From an uncultured Bacteroidota bacterium (GTDB taxonomy: Bacteria; Bacteroidota; Bacteroidia; Bacteroidales; CAIWKO01): a DNA stretch of 12,352 nt. The stretch spans positions 1 to 12,352 of the forward strand of contig CALGYY010000116.1 of the NCBI GenBank assembly GCA_937934705.1, given 5' to 3'. The notes beneath the pieces are model-generated. The model was not told the DNA's origin and ran no database searches. It was given only the letters and a program-made list of their open reading frames with translations. The translations under genes were made by a program, and so were the position numbers. Positions 7,504 through 12,352 of this stretch are shown piece after piece (position 1 is the stretch's first letter; the number at the start of each line of letters is the position of its first letter).

Positions 7504-7842
7504 ATGACCCGGGTGCGTTACCTTAAGTTCAGAAGAAGGATTTATCTTCATCTGTTGCTTCTGATCGGAAGCCTGGCTTTTTTGCTGCCATCATGTAAAA
7601 CTGAAAACTGTCATGAATCAAAAGGTTTCAGCGATAAAACTGATTCATTTCAAGAATCAGGACCAAAAGCTGTGACAAGGACGGATTCAGTTAAACCTTA
7701 TAACGAACCATCACCGGGAAGTAAGCAATCTGCAGAGAAACGCAAGGCGAAAAAAGATACCAGCGAGCGGAAATACATGCCCTCAGAACCGGCGGTCGAT
7801 TATGGGGTTCCCGTTTACCACCTGCCCGGTATACCGGAATAA
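7504..7842 (+). CDS. Small lipoprotein 4, low-complexity body, C-terminal YGVP motif
   Basis: This 112-residue protein has a strongly basic n-region, a hydrophobic core at residues ~13-28 and a lipobox 'LLPSC' (Cys31). A Ser/Lys/Glu/Asp-rich stretch with no recognisable fold fills residues ~35-95 and is probably disordered. The C-terminus, 'AVDYGVPVYHLPGIPE', puts YGVP at 100-103 (bases 7801-7812), about twelve residues from the end. The short disordered linker plus terminal motif resembles a leader-and-core layout, but no cleavage site can be shown. A second Cys (36) follows the lipobox. A strong ribosome-binding site supports the start. It lies 54 bases after lipoprotein 3. Function is unknown. 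Confidence 0.68.
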   Translation: MTRVRYLKFRRRIYLHLLLLIGSLAFLLPSCKTENCHESKGFSDKTDSFQESGPKAVTRTDSVKPYNEPSPGSKQSAEKRKAKKDTSERKYMPSEPAVDYGVPVYHLPGIPE

Positions 7843-7872
7843 TGTTTACCTTTATTTCAAATTCTGACTGTC

Positions 7873-8097
7873 ATGAGAACATCATGTACCTCAAAACACT
7901 GGCGTATCAGGTCAATGGCTTTATTGTTTGCTTTTGTCGCATCAATTCTGGTAGCCGGAGCATGTAAACGGCATGTGGTTAAATACGGAGGGCCGCCTGC
8001 TGATGTCAGCAAACAGAGGGATTCCCTTATGCGCGCTGAGCAGGAATCTGCAGCCGGCAACGACAGCATTGCTAAACTTCAGGAGAATACACATTGA
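7873..8097 (+). CDS. Small lipoprotein 5 (YGGP motif), overlapping the radical SAM gene
   Basis: This 74-residue protein has a textbook lipoprotein signal: basic start, hydrophobic core at residues ~15-29, lipobox 'VAGAC' with Cys31. Then 'KRHVVKYGGPPADVS' places YGGP at 38-41 (bases 7984-7995). The rest is a short charged helix, 'RDSL...NDSIAKL', resembling the helical body of lipoprotein 3. Its TGA (8095-8097) overlaps the TTG start of the radical SAM gene, which ties the two translationally and makes it the closest candidate substrate. It is far smaller than lipoproteins 1 and 2 and lacks their beta-sandwich. Confidence 0.7.
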   Translation: MRTSCTSKHWRIRSMALLFAFVASILVAGACKRHVVKYGGPPADVSKQRDSLMRAEQESAAGNDSIAKLQENTH

Positions 8098-9191
8098 AAC
8101 TTCCCCGGCCCTCATTTAAAAAGCGACTCGCGCTGAACGTATTCAGCAAATACGTGAATGTGCAAACCCAGTTGCATGAACTTTCCTATTTCTTCTGGGA
8201 GTGCACCTCAAGGTGCAACGTGGCCTGTCTGCATTGTGGCAGCGATTGCAGGATGGATGTCAAGGTACAGGATATGCCTGCTGCGGATTTTCTCAGGGTT
8301 ACCGACCAGGTCAGGAAGCATTACAATCCGAACAAGGTGATGATCGTCATTACAGGTGGCGAACCACTGGTGAGAAAGGATCTTGAGGAGGTCGGTTATG
8401 AGCTGTACAAACAGGGCTATCCCTGGGGCTTTGTTACCAATGGCTATGCCTTGACACCGGAACGTTTTCAGCGGCTGCTGAAGTCAGGGTTGCGATCGGT
8501 AACCGTTAGCCTCGACGGTTTCGAACAAAACCATAACTGGTTGCGCGGAAACCCGCATAGCTGGGAAAAGGCCGTGAATGCCATCAAAATGCTGGTCGGT
8601 GCCGATGACCTGGTGTATGATGTGGTGACATGCATCAATCAGAGAAACTTCGCTGAAATTCCGGAACTGAAGAAATTCCTGCTCGGAACAGGCGTGAAAA
8701 AATGGCGGATTTTCACCATTTGCCCGATCGGAAGGGCTAAAGATCAGCCTGAACTGCACCTCACCAATAAACAGTTCGTATGGCTGATGGATTTTCTGAA
8801 ACAGGGGCGGGAAGAAGGACTGATGCATATGAGCTATGGTTGTGAAGGATACCTGGGTCCCTACGAGGCAGAGGTCAGGGATGGGTTTTACTTCTGCCGG
8901 GCCGGGGTCAACATTGCCTCTGTGCTGGCCGATGGATCCATTTGTGCCTGTCCGAATATCCACCGGGATTATGTCCAGGGAAATATTTACAAGGATGATT
9001 TCATGGAGGTATGGAACCAGGGCTTCTCCAAATTTCGTGACCGTGAGTGGATGCGCAACGGAATCTGCAGCGATTGCAAGGAGTTCAAATGGTGCAGGGG
9101 AAACGGGTTTCACCTCAGGGATCCTGAATCCGGTGAGACCCTCAGATGTCATTATCATATGCTGGATGCGAACAGTAATGAAGGATCATAG
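8094..9191 (+). CDS. Radical SAM/SPASM-domain enzyme of the rSAM/lipoprotein system
   Basis: This 365-residue radical SAM protein carries the CxxxCxxC motif at Cys41, Cys45 and Cys48 for the SAM-binding [4Fe-4S] cluster, flanked by further Cys37 and Cys52. 'TGGEP' at 87-91 binds SAM. The C-terminal part is SPASM-like, with Cys268, 284, 286, 325, 328, 334 and 352 likely holding auxiliary clusters; the segment 'GNIYKDDFMEVWNQG' is typical of that domain. The N-terminus 'LHELSYFFWECTSRCN' matches my memory of the Bacteroidota family named 'radical SAM enzyme, rSAM/lipoprotein system' (TIGR04133, from memory). SPASM enzymes usually modify peptides, so the neighbouring YGxP lipoproteins are candidate substrates, presumably acted on in the cytoplasm before export. 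The start is TTG, in a TTGA overlap, with AGGAG at 8080-8084. No reaction is known to me. Confidence 0.88.
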   Translation: MKLPRPSFKKRLALNVFSKYVNVQTQLHELSYFFWECTSRCNVACLHCGSDCRMDVKVQDMPAADFLRVTDQVRKHYNPNKVMIVITGGEPLVRKDLEEVGYELYKQGYPWGFVTNGYALTPERFQRLLKSGLRSVTVSLDGFEQNHNWLRGNPHSWEKAVNAIKMLVGADDLVYDVVTCINQRNFAEIPELKKFLLGTGVKKWRIFTICPIGRAKDQPELHLTNKQFVWLMDFLKQGREEGLMHMSYGCEGYLGPYEAEVRDGFYFCRAGVNIASVLADGSICACPNIHRDYVQGNIYKDDFMEVWNQGFSKFRDREWMRNGICSDCKEFKWCRGNGFHLRDPESGETLRCHYHMLDANSNEGS

Positions 9192-9203
9192 AAATTCCTG
9201 CGT

Positions 9204-9485
9204 ATGAACTATGCTGATGTAATTAATACTATTGGGGTCTCCCTGATCCTGCTGGCCTTTTTTCTGCTGACCATCCGGCGTATACATATCAGCAGCTTTT
9301 CATATAATATTCTGAATCTGGTGGGTGCAGGGATGGCCTGTTATGGCTCCTGGCTGATTTCCGCCATTCCTTTCGTTGTCCTTGAAGGTGTATGGGCTCT
9401 GGTGGCCCTGATGGGACTGATCAGGAATATTATTCGTTTGCGTTCAGAAAGGATCGATGATAGCGAGAATGACCGTCTCCTCTGA
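9204..9485 (+). CDS. Small three-helix membrane protein, CBU_0592-like
   Basis: This 93-residue inner-membrane protein has three predicted helices, at about residues 5-24, 33-52 and 54-75, and a charged C-terminal tail. 'YNILNLVGAG' before helix 2, and 'VVLEGVWALVALMGL' in helix 3, match the small family annotated as CBU_0592 membrane proteins, which have no established function. It starts 12 bases after the radical SAM stop. Its last 29 bases overlap the start of the VanW-family gene in another frame. The tight packing indicates co-transcription, but involvement in lipoprotein modification is inference. Confidence 0.7.
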   Translation: MNYADVINTIGVSLILLAFFLLTIRRIHISSFSYNILNLVGAGMACYGSWLISAIPFVVLEGVWALVALMGLIRNIIRLRSERIDDSENDRLL

Positions 9486-10308
9486 ACGGGACCTGACCGG
9501 CAAGCCCATCAGGCGCAGCCGCCTCAGATCTGCACTGGGGAAGGAGTATTTTATACTGAAACGACATTTCCGTGATCTGGTTCAATCCCCGGAATGGGCC
9601 CGGAGAAAGTTTGCAGATGAATCGCAATGGTTCCCGCTTATTCGTCACTCCAGTCCGCTGATCAGGAAACTGAAAGATCTGGATATGCAGTTGCAATATA
9701 ACAAGCTAACCAACCTCGGTATCGCGATCAACCGGATAAATGGTGTGATCATCAGACCGGGGGAGCTCTTCTCGTTCTGGCATATGGTAGGAAGACCCAC
9801 GGCCGCTAAAGGTTATCTGCCAGGGCTGGTGCTGCAACAGGGAGAATTGAAAAGCGGAACAGGGGGCGGGCTTTGTCAGTTGGGAAATCTTCTGTATTGG
9901 ATGATTTTGCACTCATCACTCCGGGTCACCGAACGCTGGAGGCACAGTTATGATGTATTCCCTGATGTTGACCGCAGCATCCCTTTTGGGAGTGGTGCCA
10001 CACTGGCGTATAATTATCTTGATCTACGCTGTTTTAATCCGACACAGGACACGTATCATATTCGCCTGTGGATGGACCGGCAGGATCTCTTCGGTGAATT
10101 GTCGTGCAGCCGGAAGGATGAAGTGTTCGAGGTATATGAGAAGGGGCACCGTTTTGAGCAACTGTGGTGGGGCGGTTACGCCCGTTGCAACGAAATCTGG
10201 CGTTGCAGGTTGGGCAAAGAAGGGGAGAAGACCGGCCACGAACTGATCACGAAAAATTATGCTCTTCTTTGCTACGAACCTTTGCTGCCGGCACAGGCGG
10301 AAAAATAA
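9457..10308 (+). CDS. VanW family protein
   Basis: This 283-residue protein carries the VanW domain at about residues 80-205. The signatures are 'NKLTNLGIAINRINGVII', 'PGELFSFWHMVG', 'GYLPGLVLQQGE', 'GTGGGLCQLGNLL' (GGGLCQ at 136-141) and 'NYLDLRCFNPT'. VanW was first seen in vanB-type vancomycin-resistance clusters, but most members, including those like this without VanR/S/H/B/X neighbours, have no known role. I see no signal peptide or membrane helix, so it is probably cytoplasmic. The start is uncertain: ATG 9457 overlaps the upstream gene by 29 bases and has AAAGGA just before it, and ATG 9469 would remove four residues. It closes the cassette; a hairpin follows 1 base after the stop. 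Confidence 0.85.
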   Translation: MIARMTVSSERDLTGKPIRRSRLRSALGKEYFILKRHFRDLVQSPEWARRKFADESQWFPLIRHSSPLIRKLKDLDMQLQYNKLTNLGIAINRINGVIIRPGELFSFWHMVGRPTAAKGYLPGLVLQQGELKSGTGGGLCQLGNLLYWMILHSSLRVTERWRHSYDVFPDVDRSIPFGSGATLAYNYLDLRCFNPTQDTYHIRLWMDRQDLFGELSCSRKDEVFEVYEKGHRFEQLWWGGYARCNEIWRCRLGKEGEKTGHELITKNYALLCYEPLLPAQAEK

Positions 10309-10309
10309 A

Positions 10310-10330
10310 GAGCCGGCTCAGGGCCGGCTC
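10310..10330. terminator. Bidirectional terminator between convergent genes
   Basis: A perfect 8-base inverted repeat, GAGCCGGC at 10310-10317 and GCCGGCTC at 10323-10330, has a five-base loop. On the - strand it is followed by TTTATTTTT, a good T-tract. On the + strand the tail ATGTTTATC is weaker. It fills the 26-base gap between the VanW-family stop and the stop of the convergent - strand gene and probably ends both transcripts. Confidence 0.8.
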
Positions 10331-10334
10331 ATGT

Positions 10335-12352
10335 TTATCTGACAATCGTCACGATTCCTTTCATCTTATAATCTTTTCCTGCGGGATCCCGATACTTTAA
10401 TGCCCAAACGTAGACTCCTGCCGGTGCCACTTTTTCACCCACCCTTCCGTTCCACCTTTCCGTGGTATTATTGGTCACAAAAACCCTCTTACCCCAACGA
10501 TCCCATATTTCCAGGGTATATCCCTCTTCAAGAATACCGATAATACTCGGTCCCCAGGTATCATTCAGCTGATTGTTATCGGGCGTGAAAGCATTCGGGA
10601 TATAGATCAGTGTTTCGGGATAAATGGTAATCCATTTAATCATGGTATCAGCGCAGCCTTGATTGGCTTCAACGATGAGCTGAACTTCAAAATATCCTGA
10701 ATCGGAATAGGTGTGAACAGGATGTGAATCATTGGATTCATTGTCGTTACCGGAAGCCGGATCACCGAAATTCCAGTACCAGTAGTTGGCCCCGGTTGAC
10801 GCATCTACGAACCATATCTGCGGATTGGCCGTATTCCCGACTTCGGGTGTCCAGTAGAAGTCAGCAGTTGGTTTGGCATAGACATTCACAGGCATGGTCC
10901 CCGAATGGGTGCAGCCATTAACACTCGTGATGGTTAAGGTAACCGTGTAATTCCCTTCTTCAATGAAGAGATGGGTTGGATCCTCTTCAGTGGAAGTGTT
11001 ATTTTCGGACAGGATGTCCCCGAAATTCCATTCAAAGGTAGAATCCTGCACCTGCGGACCAGGGGTGAAGAGAAACTGCACATTCAGGGGTTTGCATCCG
11101 CTTTGTGGTACTGCCAGGAAGTTCACGTCAACCACGGGATAAATATTCACGGTTGCCGTAGTGGTCCCTGAACAGCCATCAGCATTGGATCCTGTCACTG
11201 TATAGGTGATGCTCGTGGGTGGCGTAGAAATCACAGCAGAGCCGACTGTTGAAGTCAATCCCGTGGATGGAGACCAGGTGAAGCTGTTGGCTCCGGATGC
11301 AGTGAGAGTCACTGAACCGCCTTCGCAAACAAATGCACTGGATGGGCTCACACTGATCGGGATATTCAGTGCGACCGTCTGATCAACGGTGATCTGATTG
11401 GTGCAGCTGGTAGCCGGGTCGGTGTAGGTATAGATCAGTGTATGAACGCCGTTTCCGGCTGCAGCAGGGTCGAAAATATTGTTGTTCACCCCTGTTCCCG
11501 AATATGATCCTCCGGAGGGCTGCCCGCCGCTGAGCAGAAAAGGCGGGGTACTGATACAAACATCAGTCAGCGGGTTGTGCGAAAGCACGGGCAGGATATT
11601 AACCAACTGGTTTTGTGTGGCAGTGTTGGTGCATCCGCTTCCCGGGTCCGTATATGTATAAGTAATGGTGAAATTACCGCTGCCGCTGCTTGCGGGATCA
11701 AAAATATCATTACCTACACCGGTGCCGCTGTAGGAGCCTCCTGCAGGGTTTCCGCCGCTCAGATTAAAAGGTGCCGAGTTCAGACAGGTGGGAGCGAGGG
11801 GATCGAAAGTCACAACAGGCAAGGCATTCACGGTAATGGAGGCTGTATCGCTGTTCGTGCAGGAGTTTCCGTCAGTGTAAGTGTATGTGATCACATGTGA
11901 ACCGAGACCAGCCGCAGCGGGATTGAATGTGTTGGCAGCTACGCCGTTGCCTGAATAGTTGCCGCCCGCCGGTGTCCCGGTATTCAGCGGGTAAGCAGGC
12001 GTATTCAGGCAGGTACCTGCAAGCGGTGGCAGGTCAACAGCGGGCAGGCCATAAACGGTGATGGTATTGGTCGCAGTGTTTGTACACCCGTTTCCGTCAG
12101 TATAGGTGTAAGTGATGGTGTGATTTCCCGTTCCTGCAGTAGCCGCATTGAAGTTATTGGAACTGACTCCAGGTCCGCTGTATGTTCCTCCCGCCGGGGC
12201 TCCGCCATTCAGCGGAAAAACAGGCGTGTTGAGGCAGACCGCGTTAAATGCTGCCAGCGTAACATTAGGCAGGGGATACACATTCACCAGGGCCGCTCCG
12301 TTGGATGAGCCCGGACAGTTGGCATCATTAAGGGCGCTGACCGTGTAGATGC
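10335..12352 (-). CDS. Secreted repeat protein with PKD-like domains and gliding-motility-associated (type IX secretion) C-terminal domain, partial
   Basis: The frame runs off the right edge, so the N-terminus is missing; at least 671 residues are visible. Numbering from a GTG at 12287 that is almost certainly internal, residues 3-305 are four ~76-residue repeats. Residues ~306-381 are an Ig-like module. Two PKD-like domains follow, with 'FEWNFGD' (418-424) and 'WYWNFGDP' (503-510). From ~556, 'IPNAFTPDNNQLNDTWGP', 'LEIWDRWGKRVF' and 'APAGVYVWALKYRD' are diagnostic of the CHU_C / gliding-motility-associated CTD, the signal that directs Bacteroidota proteins through the type IX system to the cell surface. 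It is likely a large extracellular or surface-anchored adhesin-like protein; no catalytic domain is seen in the visible part. It converges with the VanW-family gene. Confidence 0.92.
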   Translation of the reverse strand, partial: IYTVSALNDANCPGSSNGAALVNVYPLPNVTLAAFNAVCLNTPVFPLNGGAPAGGTYSGPGVSSNNFNAATAGTGNHTITYTYTDGNGCTNTATNTITVYGLPAVDLPPLAGTCLNTPAYPLNTGTPAGGNYSGNGVAANTFNPAAAGLGSHVITYTYTDGNSCTNSDTASITVNALPVVTFDPLAPTCLNSAPFNLSGGNPAGGSYSGTGVGNDIFDPASSGSGNFTITYTYTDPGSGCTNTATQNQLVNILPVLSHNPLTDVCISTPPFLLSGGQPSGGSYSGTGVNNNIFDPAAAGNGVHTLIYTYTDPATSCTNQITVDQTVALNIPISVSPSSAFVCEGGSVTLTASGANSFTWSPSTGLTSTVGSAVISTPPTSITYTVTGSNADGCSGTTTATVNIYPVVDVNFLAVPQSGCKPLNVQFLFTPGPQVQDSTFEWNFGDILSENNTSTEEDPTHLFIEEGNYTVTLTITSVNGCTHSGTMPVNVYAKPTADFYWTPEVGNTANPQIWFVDASTGANYWYWNFGDPASGNDNESNDSHPVHTYSDSGYFEVQLIVEANQGCADTMIKWITIYPETLIYIPNAFTPDNNQLNDTWGPSIIGILEEGYTLEIWDRWGKRVFVTNNTTERWNGRVGEKVAPAGVYVWALKYRDPAGKDYKMKGIVTIVR
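11373..12281 (-). repeat. Four tandem ~225-228-base coding repeats
   Basis: Within the secreted protein, four units lie at 12054-12281, 11829-12053, 11601-11828 and 11373-11600. Each has the pattern LPxV, then C[LI][NS], then GGxPxGGxYSGxGV, then F[ND][PA]A, then ITYTYTD, then CTN; unit 2 has TGTPAGGN in the glycine segment. Two conserved Cys sit about 50 residues apart in each unit. Amino-acid identity is clearly higher than base identity, so the duplications are old or have been diversifying. Another unit may begin just beyond the window. Confidence 0.85.

Noticed and set aside
8484..9158. 224-codon open frame on the - strand opposite the radical SAM gene
   Set aside because: It is fully opposite a well-supported gene with all catalytic motifs, and its translation shows no recognisable domain. 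Other long antisense frames (432-1007, 3972-4544) are rejected for the same reason.
9457..10308. VanW as evidence of vancomycin resistance
   Set aside because: None of the resistance genes (ligase, dehydrogenase, dipeptidase or two-component regulator) is present, and VanW-family proteins are widespread outside resistance clusters.
11373..12281. Periodic repeats as a CRISPR array or satellite
   Set aside because: The ~226-base period stays in frame inside a long ORF and encodes conserved protein modules; there are no short identical repeats with unique spacers.

Overview
The window looks like the chromosome of an anaerobic Bacteroidota, probably Bacteroidales-like. The signs are a type IX secretion / gliding-type C-terminal domain, Bacteroidota-style lipoproteins, a ferredoxin-linked 2-oxoacid oxidoreductase, and a radical SAM/lipoprotein cassette of a kind I know from that phylum. 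No lineage can be fixed from the sequence alone. I see no rRNA, tRNA, CRISPR array, insertion sequence or phage gene.

Layout, left to right. (1) 1-1559, + strand: the end of a sodium:solute symporter-type permease, overlapping by ATGA an outer-membrane porin-like beta-barrel. (2) 1833-6014, + strand: a class I/II PLP aminotransferase, then a four-gene ferredoxin-dependent 2-oxoacid oxidoreductase in the order delta, alpha (VorB), beta, gamma, closed by a strong hairpin terminator at 6035-6068. Together these could interconvert branched-chain or aromatic amino acids, 2-oxoacids and acyl-CoA, with electrons passing to or from ferredoxin. (3) 6155-10308, + strand: a compact run of eight genes. 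Five are small predicted lipoproteins, each carrying a Tyr-Gly-x-Pro motif. They are followed by a radical SAM/SPASM enzyme coupled to the last lipoprotein by a TTGA overlap, a small three-helix membrane protein, and a VanW-family protein. A hairpin at 10310-10330 terminates this run and the convergent gene. (4) 10335-12352, - strand: the C-terminal two thirds or less of a large secreted repeat protein (four ~76-residue repeats, an Ig-like module, two PKD-like domains, and a gliding-motility-associated CTD). Its N-terminus lies beyond the window.

The most interesting part is region 3. A radical SAM/lipoprotein pairing is, as far as I recall, already named in protein-family databases but has no known chemistry. 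What stands out here is that five different lipoproteins with otherwise unrelated architectures share one short YGxP motif. It follows the lipobox cysteine in three of them and sits at the C-terminus in two. That makes YGxP a natural candidate for the recognition or modification site of the adjacent enzyme. The added VanW-family and small membrane proteins may be further parts of the same envelope system.
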